Shown here piece after piece: positions 36,003 to 44,521 of a stretch of DNA of 64,000 nt; the first letter of the stretch is position 1, and each line of letters starts with the position of its first letter. The DNA is from Paraherbaspirillum soli (GTDB taxonomy: Bacteria > Pseudomonadota > Gammaproteobacteria > Burkholderiales > Burkholderiaceae_D), in the NCBI RefSeq assembly GCF_042654985.1, contig NZ_JBHSMT010000023.1:1-64000 (forward strand), given 5' to 3'. A program made the translations under genes and the position numbers. The notes beneath the pieces are model-generated. The model saw nothing but the letters and a program-made list of their open reading frames with translations. It did not search any database and had not been told where the DNA came from.

Positions 36003-37028
36003 ATGACAAAAGAAGAATGGCTCGCAATACGCCAACAACTTCCAGATGACACCCGAATTCAATGGACGCAGCTGTTGTACATCGTCGACCTTTGCGTTCT
36101 CGTTGCGGCATGGCTGATTTGGCTCAAGGCGCCTGTCTGGATTCGGCCCGGCGCGCTGATCCTGGCAGCAATCGCTACGATCCAGATATATTTGATATTG
36201 CACGAAGCGGCGCACGGGTCGGTATCAAACAAGCGTCGCATCAACGATCTCGTCGGCCATCTCTGTGGCTGGATGATCTTCCTCCCCTTTCTACCCAGGC
36301 GTAGATACCACATGGCCCACCATGCGTGGACGGCCCACCCGCTGCGCGACCCCGAGAACAAAAACATGATCGAGAAACTGTCGGTTATGACGGAGAAGCA
36401 AGGAAGAACGCTGGAGTTCATGTGGCGTCATTGGATTCCCATGATCGCTGCCAACCATTTCATCGGAAATTGGCGGGCACCGTATCAAGCGCGAGCCAAA
36501 GGCAACCATTCGCCGCAAATCAAAAAAGAAATCCGCTTCACATATATTTACCTGGCCGGTTATATCGCGGTTGCCGGCCTTGCCCTCACCTTCCACGCAG
36601 GATGGCAGCTGTTCTGTTTCTATTTTCCTGTATGGATCTCGTTGTTGATCATGGTGGAAGTGTTGAATCTGCCTCACCATGCCGAAGCACCGTTACAGGC
36701 GGAAGACGATGACCGTCTTTTCTTTTGGGACCAGGAGAGCGTATCGCATGATTGCGGGACACTCCCTATTTGGTCCCGATTCATTATCCTGAATTTCAAT
36801 CTGCATATCGTTCATCACGCATTCCCTCGGGTTCCGTGGTATCACTTGTCGCGCGCGCGTGACCTGCTGGCGCAGCAGCGGGACAGTGTGGGTCCGGAAC
36901 CCATGGACGAATGGCGTTACGCGCTGAAGAACCGACGCCGCCCGTTACTGACGCTGATGGGACATTTTTTTGACCGGCGTTCATCCTCGAAAACGAGGCC
37001 CGCCGAAGAGAGTCAAACGACCTTTTAA
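36003..37028 (+). CDS. Membrane fatty acid desaturase
   Basis: A 341-residue di-iron membrane desaturase. The three histidine boxes are clear: HEAAHGS (about residue 65), HMAHH (about 104) and HIVHH (about 265), with two hydrophobic helical hairpins between them (LYIVDLCVLVAAWLIWL; YIYLAGYIAVAGLALTF). It would introduce a double bond or hydroxyl group into an acyl chain. AGGA precedes the ATG by 6 bases. Its operon partner is the GNAT-like gene just upstream, which suggests a specialised acyl product rather than bulk lipid desaturation; that is inference. Confidence 0.88.
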   Translation: MTKEEWLAIRQQLPDDTRIQWTQLLYIVDLCVLVAAWLIWLKAPVWIRPGALILAAIATIQIYLILHEAAHGSVSNKRRINDLVGHLCGWMIFLPFLPRRRYHMAHHAWTAHPLRDPENKNMIEKLSVMTEKQGRTLEFMWRHWIPMIAANHFIGNWRAPYQARAKGNHSPQIKKEIRFTYIYLAGYIAVAGLALTFHAGWQLFCFYFPVWISLLIMVEVLNLPHHAEAPLQAEDDDRLFFWDQESVSHDCGTLPIWSRFIILNFNLHIVHHAFPRVPWYHLSRARDLLAQQRDSVGPEPMDEWRYALKNRRRPLLTLMGHFFDRRSSSKTRPAEESQTTF

Positions 37029-37164
37029 GAACTGAGCGATGACTTAAGGCGTCGAAATAAATATTGAGGATCGGGTCGAAGTGGAACTTGTTGTCGGCGA
37101 ACGCGTTCTGGTAGTCATTCTGGCGCTCCTGCCCGGCCATACAAGTTCGACCCGCGCATGACTT

Positions 37165-37239
37165 TTACGTGATTTCCACTAGCGGCCGACGCTTGATGAC
37201 GTAGATAACAATATTGGTATCGAGCATGAATTTCAGCAT
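37165..37239 (-). pseudogene. vapC: Truncated vapC toxin remnant
   Basis: The start of a PIN-domain toxin gene (MLKFMLDTNIVIYVIKRR) overlaps the vapB stop in a TAATG junction, as in intact vapBC operons. The frame meets TAA after only 24 residues, whereas VapC is about 130 residues. It retains the first catalytic Asp (LDTN) but none of the other acidic residues. The sequence further left does not continue as VapC, so the 3' part was deleted. Confidence 0.8.
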
Positions 37240-37472
37240 TAAAACAACCCTCTCTCTTGCTGTGTTTGCTCTGCACGTTCCGTCATAAAGTCATCAGTGA
37301 CACTTTCGTACCCTATAAAAAAGCTATCCCAAGTATTCATCAGAGGCGCAATCACACGCTCTCTACCGACTGCGCGCACGGTGACTTTCTTTACGTTGTC
37401 GGGGAAGCGCAATTCTGCAGGCAGACGTACGGCCTGACTACGATTGTTAACAAAGATAGTGCTTTGAACCAT
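37239..37472 (-). CDS. vapB: VapB-type antitoxin without an intact toxin
   Basis: A 77-residue antitoxin from the ATG at 37472, preceded by a strong GGGAGG ribosome site. The N-terminal AbrB/MazE-like DNA-binding part has the diagnostic NNRSQAVRLPAELRFPD segment; the C-terminal WDSFF and DDFMTER stretch is the toxin-binding tail seen in VapB proteins of this type. It would normally neutralise VapC, but here vapC is a 24-codon stub, so this is an orphan antitoxin. It could still repress its own promoter or protect against related toxins. Confidence 0.85.
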   Translation of the reverse strand: MVQSTIFVNNRSQAVRLPAELRFPDNVKKVTVRAVGRERVIAPLMNTWDSFFIGYESVTDDFMTERAEQTQQERGLF

Positions 37473-37586
37473 AGTTACCTCCCACGTGTATATAGCATTT
37501 TCAGCAGCGCTCAAACGCTACGCTTTCGCGTTTGAGACTGTTGGCAGCGATTGGGTAACTTGCCAGGGACGTATTTCAGCATCCGG

Positions 37587-38513
37587 CTAACGCTGCGAGT
37601 ATGTCTTCGCCGGCACGAAATCACCATTGGCGAACAGTTCCGCAGTCCATTCGACAAACGCCCTGACCTTGGTCGATAGATGACGATTTTGCGGATATAA
37701 AACGTACACCGGCAGGGTTTCGCACTTGCAGTCGGTGAACACGGCCCGCAGCTGTCCCGTCGCCAGATAGTCCTTCACCATGAATTTCGCCACTTGAATA
37801 ATGCCGAGCCCGGCGAGGCCGGCAACGACGCAGGCATCCGCGTCGTTCAGCGCAAGGCGGCGCTGACCAAGCACAGCGGTCTTCACCCCATTCTCCAGAT
37901 ACTCGAACGGAAGAATTTTGCCGGTCTTCGACGAGAGGAAATTGACCACGGTGTGCCGTTCAAGATCGGCGGTCGCCATCGGTGTGCCGAATTTCTTGAA
38001 GTACGCCGGACTGGCGCAGGTCAACATCTGGATGTCTCCCAGCCGCCGCGCAACCAGCGATTCATCGACAATCTCGCCGCCGCGTATGACGCAGTCGACG
38101 CCTTCTTGCAGCAGGTCGACCGGCCGATCGGTGCAGCCCAGTTCAAGATCGATTTCCGGATAGCGTTCAAAAAAACGGGGCAACGCCGGGATGATGATCC
38201 GTCTGCCGACCGAGCCCGGCACATCGACCCGCAATCTGCCCTTGGGTGCGATCGTGGCCTGGCTGACGGCCGCTTCAGTTTCTTCCAGTTCGCCCAGCAG
38301 CCGCACTGCCCGTTCATAGTAGGCCGCGCCGTCCGGCGTCACGCTGACGTGGCGCGTGGTGCGGTTCAGCAGCTTCACTTGCAGCCTTTTTTCCAAGGCC
38401 TGAACCTGGGCCGACACCGTGGCCTTGGGCAGGTTCAGCGAGGCTGACGCTTTGGTGAAGCTGGTCAGCTCAACCACGCGCGTAAACGCAAGCATCGTGT
38501 CAAAACGGTCCAT
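37587..38513 (-). CDS. LysR-type regulator divergent from the efflux operon (BpeT/CeoR-like)
   Basis: A 308-residue LysR-family regulator from the ATG at 38513 (MDRFDTMLAFTRVVE); the frame has a further ATG 30 bases upstream. The N-terminal winged helix (FTKASASLNLPKATVSAQVQ, about residues 20-39) is followed by the co-inducer-binding domain with the usual PxFFERYPEIDLELG and LNDADACVVAGLAGLGI segments. It is divergent from the llpE-led RND operon, the arrangement of bpeT-llpE-bpeEF-oprC and ceoR-llpE-ceoAB-opcM in Burkholderia, so it probably activates that operon in response to a substrate. A repeated sequence motif lies upstream of both transcription units. Confidence 0.88.
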   Translation of the reverse strand: MDRFDTMLAFTRVVELTSFTKASASLNLPKATVSAQVQALEKRLQVKLLNRTTRHVSVTPDGAAYYERAVRLLGELEETEAAVSQATIAPKGRLRVDVPGSVGRRIIIPALPRFFERYPEIDLELGCTDRPVDLLQEGVDCVIRGGEIVDESLVARRLGDIQMLTCASPAYFKKFGTPMATADLERHTVVNFLSSKTGKILPFEYLENGVKTAVLGQRRLALNDADACVVAGLAGLGIIQVAKFMVKDYLATGQLRAVFTDCKCETLPVYVLYPQNRHLSTKVRAFVEWTAELFANGDFVPAKTYSQR

Positions 38514-38531
38514 GAAGTTGTCCGGGGATTG

Positions 38532-38580
38532 AATACAGTGCACGGGATTTTAACGTATTTATCTTTAAATATTTGATGGT
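38532..38580. promoter_or_regulatory. Putative LysR operator, copy at the regulator end
   Basis: AATACAGTGC is followed 24 bases later (start to start) by TATTTATCTTTAAATA, a near-palindrome with T-N11-A character. The same two blocks with identical spacing recur at 38903-38951 before the efflux operon, on the same DNA strand. Confidence 0.55.
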
Positions 38581-38670
38581 TTGTCGCGGTGACATGCGCT
38601 GGACGCCCGTCGTTAAAGACAGCTCTAAAAACATGCAAGACCGAAAACGGCCAGCCAGCGAATGTCGGGC

Positions 38671-38832
38671 TAGTGGACTGTAACAGCCGATTCGAGAGCG
38701 AAGGGCGCGTTCCCGGCTCGCAGGGCAAGGCGCAAAGCGCAGCAATAGCAAGACTATTGCGAGCATTTGCAACGCCGCCATGCGTGTCGGGTACGTGACA
38801 GGCGCTCTTGAATTGGTTGTTACAGTCCACTA
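38671..38832. mobile_element. 162-bp MITE-like element with 30-bp inverted ends
   Basis: The left end 38671-38700 and the complement of the right end 38803-38832 match at 27 of 30 positions (TAGTGGACTGTAACA...). The ends open with TA, consistent with TA target duplication as used by IS630/Tc1-type elements. The interior (including AAGGGCGCGTTCCCGGCTC) has no coding capacity. It lies between the two putative LysR operator copies. Confidence 0.75.
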
Positions 38833-38902
38833 ACTATGATCGCCCCGCTTGCTGAGATTGCCCCGGGGAATCATGAAGAGCCCAATGATTATCCACTAAA
38901 TC

Positions 38903-38951
38903 AATACAGTGCTTCCAAGATTGACCTATTTATCTTTGAATGGTGGATGCC
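38903..38951. promoter_or_regulatory. Putative LysR operator, copy at the efflux operon end
   Basis: AATACAGTGC (38903-38912) and TATTTATCTTTGAATG (38927-38942) repeat the blocks found at 38532-38580 with the same 24-base offset. A possible -10 box TATACT follows at 38952-38957, so the blocks would sit near -61 and -37, the usual positions of recognition and activation sites of LysR-type regulators. Confidence 0.55.
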
Positions 38952-38994
38952 TATACTTTCCACAAAGAAAATCATTGTCGACAGGAAAATCCAG

Positions 38995-39201
38995 ATGAAA
39001 ACCGCAATCTATCGCTTCGCCGTTGTTGCCGCAGTTGTGCTGCCGCTGTTCGCAGCTATGCAAAACACCGCTGCAGTGCAGCTCATTGCCGACAGCGCGC
39101 TGGCCGGCGGCGGCCTCTTGGCGCGGGCGACGATGTCTCTGGACGGTCTGGCGCAAGCGGGCCAAGTCGCTGAAGCGACAGCAGCACGCAGCAATTTTTA
39201 A
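38995..39201 (+). CDS. Small exported protein at the head of the efflux operon
   Basis: A 68-residue protein from the ATG at 38995 (MKTAIYRFAVVAAVV). The hydrophobic N-terminus is a likely signal peptide or membrane anchor; the mature part is Ala-rich with no cysteines. It lies 10 bases before the llpE-like gene and downstream of the presumed LysR-controlled promoter. I do not recognise a family. It may be a real operon member or an accidental frame. Confidence 0.5.
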   Translation: MKTAIYRFAVVAAVVLPLFAAMQNTAAVQLIADSALAGGGLLARATMSLDGLAQAGQVAEATAARSNF

Positions 39202-39211
39202 TGCGAGGTGA

Positions 39212-40072
39212 ATGATGAAACGATCGCAGATCTCTTCCGACGCGGCATGGACTACTTCCTTCCTCCGCTCATCGACCAACGATGAGGTCGCGCTGCGGGT
39301 TTTTGGCAAGAAGCCGAGGCCGGCGTCGGCGCCGATCATCGTGTATTTCCACGGCGGCCTGTTTAATTGCGGCACGGTGGCGGATGCCGACAGCATCGCC
39401 CGCGCATTGGCGGATCACGCCGTGGTCGTGTGCGTCGACTATCCGCTGGCGCCGAAATGCCATTTTCCAGACTCTGTGGAAGTTGCCTTCGAGGCGCTGC
39501 AATGGGTCTGGGGCCACGCTGCGGAACTCGGCGGCCATGCCGCTCGCGTGATCGTCGCCGGCGATCAGGCCGGCGGCAATCTGGCGGCCGCGGTCGCCAT
39601 GGTGGCGCGCGATCGGGCGGCGTCGGCCGCCAGCGGCGCTGCGCTCAAAGGCCAGATCCTGATTACGCCGATGCTGGATCCGCAGCAAACCACGCTGTCG
39701 ATGCGCGCGGCGCCGGACTGCCCTTGCCAACAGGCTTGGGCCGACTATTTGCCGTCAGCCAGCGACGCCATGCATCCGTATGCCGCTCCGCTGCATTCCC
39801 GGCGTCTCGGCGGGCTGGCGTCGACCCTGATCATCACTGCCGAACTGGACCCTTTGCGCGACGAAGCCGAGCTGTATGCCGCCAGGCTGATTACGGCGGG
39901 AGTCCCGGTCCAAGTTCGCCGCTTCGAAGCCGTCGGCGGCTATCTGGTCACGCCCAGTCATGCGTGTTTTGCGGCCGTTGCAGAAACGATGGCGCAATTT
40001 ATCTCCGATTCGTTTCAAAAATCCGTCGACAGTGTCGCGTCGACTTCATCACCTAGCAAGGATCTACCATGA
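39212..40072 (+). CDS. llpE: LlpE-like alpha/beta hydrolase fold protein lacking the nucleophile serine
   Basis: A 286-residue protein of the hormone-sensitive-lipase type. The oxyanion-hole motif FHGG (about residues 46-49), VDYPLAP and the Asp motif ELDPLRDE are present. The nucleophile elbow, normally GDSAGG, reads GDQAGG with Gln119 (codon CAG at 39566-39568), and the usual His-Gly-Phe near the C-terminus is replaced by GYLVTPSHACF. It is therefore probably not a working esterase. Its place, between a divergent LysR gene and MFP/RND genes, is that of llpE in the bpeEF-oprC and ceoAB-opcM operons of Burkholderia. Its end overlaps the next gene by 4 bases. Confidence 0.85.
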   Translation: MMKRSQISSDAAWTTSFLRSSTNDEVALRVFGKKPRPASAPIIVYFHGGLFNCGTVADADSIARALADHAVVVCVDYPLAPKCHFPDSVEVAFEALQWVWGHAAELGGHAARVIVAGDQAGGNLAAAVAMVARDRAASAASGAALKGQILITPMLDPQQTTLSMRAAPDCPCQQAWADYLPSASDAMHPYAAPLHSRRLGGLASTLIITAELDPLRDEAELYAARLITAGVPVQVRRFEAVGGYLVTPSHACFAAVAETMAQFISDSFQKSVDSVASTSSPSKDLP

Positions 40073-41280
40073 AAGCCAGCACTCCCCTTTTTTCGCGTAA
40101 AGCCATAGCGATTGCCGTTGCCATTCTCGCCCTGGGCGCAGTCGCCAGCGTCACGCTGACCAGCCGCGCCGCCAAACCGGCCATGCCTGCCGCCGCGCCG
40201 GCATCGGTCTCGGTCGCCAGCGTGCTTGAAAAATCCGTCACCGAACTGGACGAATTCTCCGGACGGGTCGAAGCCGTCGAGCGCGTCGAGATCCGGCCTC
40301 GCGTCTCCGGCACCATCGACGCGGTGCATTTCCAGGAAGGGCAGCTGGTTAAAAAAGGCGATTTGCTGTTCACCATCGACCCCCGTCCGTATCAGGCGGA
40401 ACTGGCTCGCGCTGCAGCCACCCAGGCCGGCGCCGAGGCCCGTCTCGCCTTGTCCAAAACCGAACTGGAGCGCACCCGCCGTCTGCTTGAAGAACACGCC
40501 GTCGCGCAACGCGAACTGGACCAGCGCAACAACGCCTTGCAAGAAGCCGACGCCAGCCTCAAGGCAGCGCAAGCCGCGGTGCTGACAGCCAACCTGAACC
40601 TGCAATACACCGCGATCACGGCGCCGGTCAGCGGCCGGGTCTCGCGCGCCGAGATCACGGTCGGCAATCTGGTCGGCGCCGGCGCGACGGCTCCTGCCCT
40701 GACCACGGTGGTGTCGGTCTCGCCGGTCTATGTCAACTTTGAAGTCGATGAGCAAACCTATATCCGCTACGCCGCCAACGGCGCCGCCGGCAACTCCGGC
40801 ATCAGCCGGCTCCCGGTTGCGATCGGACTGGCCAGCGAAGAAGGTTATCCGCATCAAGGCAAGATCAAATCATTCGACAACCGGCTCGATACCGCCTCCG
40901 GCACGATGCGGGTGCGTGCCGTGTTCGACAACGCCGACGGCGTGCTGACTCCAGGCATGTATGCGCGGGTCCGCACCGGCGGCTCGGCTGCGGAAACCGC
41001 GGTGCTGATCGACGACAAGGCAGTCGGCACCGATCAAAACAAAAAGTACGTGATGGTGCTGGGCGCCGATAACAAGGTGACTTATCGCGCGGTCGCGCTG
41101 GGTCCCATCGTCGACGGCTTGCGCATTGTCCGCTCCGGTCTCAAGAAAGATGAGCGGATCGTCGTCAACGGCTTGCAGCGGATACGCCCCAACGATCTCG
41201 TGACGCCGGTGACAGTGACTATGGATGGCGCCGTCAAGCCGCTGACCGTCGCCGGCGCCACTACGGTCACAGCCAAATAA
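40069..41280 (+). CDS. bpeE: RND efflux periplasmic adaptor (MexE/BpeE/CeoA type)
   Basis: A 403-residue membrane fusion protein linking the inner-membrane pump and the outer-membrane channel. An N-terminal membrane or signal segment (AIAIAVAILALGAVASVTL) precedes the lipoyl half-motif RVEIRPRVSGTIDAVHFQEGQ (given here in part as RVSGTID and FQEGQLVKKGD), a long coiled-coil hairpin (about residues 100-175), the second lipoyl half (ITAPVSGRVSRAEI) and the beta-barrel. The ATG overlaps the llpE stop. Family and position point to MexE/BpeE/CeoA, systems exporting chloramphenicol, trimethoprim and fluoroquinolones; the natural substrate here is unknown. Confidence 0.92.
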   Translation: MKASTPLFSRKAIAIAVAILALGAVASVTLTSRAAKPAMPAAAPASVSVASVLEKSVTELDEFSGRVEAVERVEIRPRVSGTIDAVHFQEGQLVKKGDLLFTIDPRPYQAELARAAATQAGAEARLALSKTELERTRRLLEEHAVAQRELDQRNNALQEADASLKAAQAAVLTANLNLQYTAITAPVSGRVSRAEITVGNLVGAGATAPALTTVVSVSPVYVNFEVDEQTYIRYAANGAAGNSGISRLPVAIGLASEEGYPHQGKIKSFDNRLDTASGTMRVRAVFDNADGVLTPGMYARVRTGGSAAETAVLIDDKAVGTDQNKKYVMVLGADNKVTYRAVALGPIVDGLRIVRSGLKKDERIVVNGLQRIRPNDLVTPVTVTMDGAVKPLTVAGATTVTAK

Positions 41281-41309
41281 TTCAGATTGCTTTTGCAGAA
41301 ATTCTCTCC

Positions 41310-44300
41310 ATGAATATTTCCAAATTTTTTATTGACCGCCCGATTTTTGCGGGCGTGCTATCCGCACTCATCCTGATCGGCGGTTTGATCTCGATGATCA
41401 ACCTGCCGATTTCCGAATACCCGGAAGTGATTCCGCCTTCAGTCGTGGTCAAGGCGCAGTATCCGGGCGCCAATCCGCAAACCATCGCCGAGACCGTCGC
41501 GGCGCCGATCGAAGAACAGATCAACGGCGTCGAAGGCATGCTGTACATGGCGTCGCAAGCGACTTCCGACGGCCTGATGACGCTGACCGTCACCTTCAAG
41601 CTGGGCACCTCGCCCGACCAAGCTCAGCAACTGGTGCAGAACCGCGTCAACCAGGCCCTGCCGAGATTGCCGGACGTGGTGCAGCGGCTTGGCGTAACGA
41701 CCGTCAAGAGTTCGCCCAACCTGACCATGGTGGTGCATTTGCTGTCGCCCAACGATCGCTACGACATGGCGTACCTGCGCAACTATGCGGTGCTGAATGT
41801 GAAGGACAGGCTGGCGCGGCTGCCCGGCATCGGTTCGGTGCAACTGTTCGGCTCGGGCGATTATTCGATGCGCATCTGGCTCGATCCGCGCAAGGTTGCC
41901 GAGCGCGGCCTGGCCGCCAGCGATGTGGTCACCGCGATCCGCCAGCAAAACGTTAACGTCGCCGCCGGCGTGATCGGCGCTTCGCCTTCCGCCCCCGGCG
42001 TTGCCTATCAGATTTCAGTCAATGCGCGCGGCCGCCTGGCATCCGAAGAAGAGTTCGGCAACATCGTGATTCGTACCTCGCCGGACGGCGTCGTGACCTA
42101 TCTCAAGGATGTCGCCCGGATCGAACTCGGCGCCAGCGAGTACGCATTGCGCTCGCTGCTTGACAACAAGCAGGCGGTCGCGGTGCCGATCTTCCAGGCG
42201 CCGGGTTCCAACGCCCTGGAAATCTCCGACAACGTGCGCCGCACCATGGCCGAGTTGAAGAAAGACATGCCGGAGGGCGTCGATTACAAGATCGTCTACG
42301 ACCCGACGCAATTCGTCCGCTCCTCGATCGAAGCCGTGGTCCATACCTTGCTGGAGGCGATCCTGCTGGTGGTGATCGTGGTCATCATCTTCCTGCAAAC
42401 CTGGAGAGCCTCGATCATCCCCTTGCTGGCCGTGCCGGTGTCGGTGATCGGTACTTTCGGCGTGATGATGGGCCTGGGCTTTTCGATCAACGCGCTCAGC
42501 CTGTTCGGCCTGGTATTGGCGATCGGGATCGTGGTTGACGATGCCATCGTGGTGGTCGAAAACGTCGAACGCAATATCGAACACGGCCTCTCCGCCAAGG
42601 AGGCGACCTACAAAGCCATGCGCGAAGTCTCGGGCCCGATCGTCGCGATCGCGCTGACCCTGTGCGCGGTGTTCGTGCCGCTGGCTTTCGTCAGCGGCCT
42701 GACCGGGCAATTCTTCAAACAGTTTGCGTTGACGATTGCCATCTCGACCGTGATTTCCGCGTTCAACTCGCTGACCCTGTCCCCTGCCCTGGCAGCTCTG
42801 CTGCTGAAAAGCCACGGCGCCAAAAAGGACGGTTTCCAGCGTTTGATCGACCGCTTGTTCGGCTGGTTCTTTGTCCGCTTCAACAGCGTATTCCACCGCA
42901 GTTCGGAATCCTACGGCGGCGGCGTGACCGGCATCCTCAAACGCAAATCGGCCGCCCTCGCCCTGTACGCACTGCTGATCGGCGCCACCATGCTGCTGTT
43001 CCACACCGTGCCGAACGGCTTCATCCCGGCGCAGGACAAACAGTATCTGGTCGGCTTCGCCCAGCTGCCCGATGCAGCCTCGCTGGACCGCACCGAAGAC
43101 GTGATGCGCCAGATGTCCGAGATCGCCTTGAAGCAGCCCGGCGTGGAATCGGCGGTCGCCTTCCCTGGCCTGTCGATCAACGGCTTCGTCAACAGCCCCA
43201 ACTCCGGCATCGTGTTTACCACGCTCAAACCGTTTGACGAGCGGCGCAGCGCGGATCTGAGCGGCAACGCCATCGCGCAGCAACTGAACCAGAAATTCGG
43301 CGCGATTCAGGGAGCCTTCATTGCGGTCTTCCCACCGCCGCCGGTACAGGGGCTGGGCACCATCGGCGGCTTCAAACTGCAAATCCAGGACCGTGGAGCG
43401 CTCGGCAGCGAAGCCATGAATGACGCATTGCAGGCCTTCATGGCGAAAGCGCAAAAAGCGCCTGAACTGGCGGGGATGTTCTCCAGCTTCCAGATCAACG
43501 TGCCGCAGCTGTATGCCGATGTCGACCGGGTTCGTGCGCAGCAACTGGGCGTCTCCATCCCTGCCGTGTTCGACACCTTGCAGATTTATCTGGGTTCGCT
43601 GTACGTCAACGACTTCAACAAGTTCGGCCGCACCTTCCAGGTCCGGGTCCAGGCCGATGCGCCGTTCCGGGCTCACGCCGAAGATATCGGCCTGCTCAAG
43701 ACGCGCAATGACAAAGGCGAGATGGTGCCGCTGTCGTCGCTGCTGAAAATGACGCAAAGCCACGGCCCGGATCAGGCGGCGCGTTACAACGCCTTCCCTT
43801 CCGCCGATGTCAACGGCGGACCGGCGCCGGGTTACAGCACCGGCCAGGCGCAGGCAGCCGTCGAGCGCATCGCTGCGGAAACCCTGCCGCGCGGGATCGG
43901 TTTTGAATGGACCGAAATCACCTATCAGGACAAGATTGCCGGCGACACGCTGTTCTTCATCCTGCCGTTGTCTATCCTGCTGGTGTTCTTCGTGCTGGCT
44001 GCGCAATACGAAAGTCTGGCGCTGCCGCTGGCGGTGCTGCTGATCGTGCCGATGGGTATTTTGTCCGCGATCACCGGCGTCTGGCTGACCCATGGCGACA
44101 ACAATATCTTCACGCAAATCAGTCTGGTGGTATTGGTCGGCCTGGCCTGCAAGAACGCGATCCTGATCGTCGAATTTGCACGCGAGCTGGAACATCAGGG
44201 CCGTGGCATTTATGCCGCGGCAATCGAAGCGGCTCGTCTGCGCCTGCGTCCGATCCTGATGACCTCGATCGCCTTCATCGCCGGCGTGGTGCCGCTGATC

Positions 44301-44519
44301 GTGTCGAGCGGGGCCGGCGCCGAGATGCGTCACGCGATGGGCGTCGCGGTCTTCTCGGGAATGATAGGCGTGACCGCCTTCGGCCTGTTCCTGACCCCGA
44401 TCTTTTATGTGCTGTTGCGTACGCTGGCCACCAAATTGACCAGCAAAGGAACGTCCGCCGACGAGGCGTCAACCGCCTTGCCGCATGCAGCGCCTGCGGT
44501 ACAAGCAAACGGAATCTGA
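41310..44519 (+). CDS. bpeF: RND efflux permease (MexF/BpeF/CeoB type)
   Basis: A 1069-residue HAE1-family proton-driven drug exporter of the inner membrane. The N-terminus NISKFFIDRPIFAGVLSALI is characteristic. The twelve helices include the proton-relay helix 4 with Asp410-Asp411 (VDDAIVVVENVERN), followed by the LTGQFFKQFALTIA block of helix 5-6; helix 10 has the conserved Lys in GLACKNAILIVEFA. Two large periplasmic loops form the porter domain. Length is typical. It lies 29 bases after the adaptor gene and one base pair-scale gap before the outer-membrane gene, so the tripartite pump is encoded as one unit. Confidence 0.95.
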   Translation: MNISKFFIDRPIFAGVLSALILIGGLISMINLPISEYPEVIPPSVVVKAQYPGANPQTIAETVAAPIEEQINGVEGMLYMASQATSDGLMTLTVTFKLGTSPDQAQQLVQNRVNQALPRLPDVVQRLGVTTVKSSPNLTMVVHLLSPNDRYDMAYLRNYAVLNVKDRLARLPGIGSVQLFGSGDYSMRIWLDPRKVAERGLAASDVVTAIRQQNVNVAAGVIGASPSAPGVAYQISVNARGRLASEEEFGNIVIRTSPDGVVTYLKDVARIELGASEYALRSLLDNKQAVAVPIFQAPGSNALEISDNVRRTMAELKKDMPEGVDYKIVYDPTQFVRSSIEAVVHTLLEAILLVVIVVIIFLQTWRASIIPLLAVPVSVIGTFGVMMGLGFSINALSLFGLVLAIGIVVDDAIVVVENVERNIEHGLSAKEATYKAMREVSGPIVAIALTLCAVFVPLAFVSGLTGQFFKQFALTIAISTVISAFNSLTLSPALAALLLKSHGAKKDGFQRLIDRLFGWFFVRFNSVFHRSSESYGGGVTGILKRKSAALALYALLIGATMLLFHTVPNGFIPAQDKQYLVGFAQLPDAASLDRTEDVMRQMSEIALKQPGVESAVAFPGLSINGFVNSPNSGIVFTTLKPFDERRSADLSGNAIAQQLNQKFGAIQGAFIAVFPPPPVQGLGTIGGFKLQIQDRGALGSEAMNDALQAFMAKAQKAPELAGMFSSFQINVPQLYADVDRVRAQQLGVSIPAVFDTLQIYLGSLYVNDFNKFGRTFQVRVQADAPFRAHAEDIGLLKTRNDKGEMVPLSSLLKMTQSHGPDQAARYNAFPSADVNGGPAPGYSTGQAQAAVERIAAETLPRGIGFEWTEITYQDKIAGDTLFFILPLSILLVFFVLAAQYESLALPLAVLLIVPMGILSAITGVWLTHGDNNIFTQISLVVLVGLACKNAILIVEFARELEHQGRGIYAAAIEAARLRLRPILMTSIAFIAGVVPLIVSSGAGAEMRHAMGVAVFSGMIGVTAFGLFLTPIFYVLLRTLATKLTSKGTSADEASTALPHAAPAVQANGI

Positions 44520-44521
44520 AC

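Noticed and set aside
37029..37140. Minus-strand fragment (MAGQERQNDYQNAF...) between the desaturase and vapC stub
   Set aside because: About 30 codons of protein-like sequence, probably the remnant of another gene, but too short and unrecognised to annotate.
42015..44333. 772-codon minus-strand frame
   Set aside because: Antisense to the RND permease; composition (His/Gln/Arg/Asp-rich) is that of a shadow frame.
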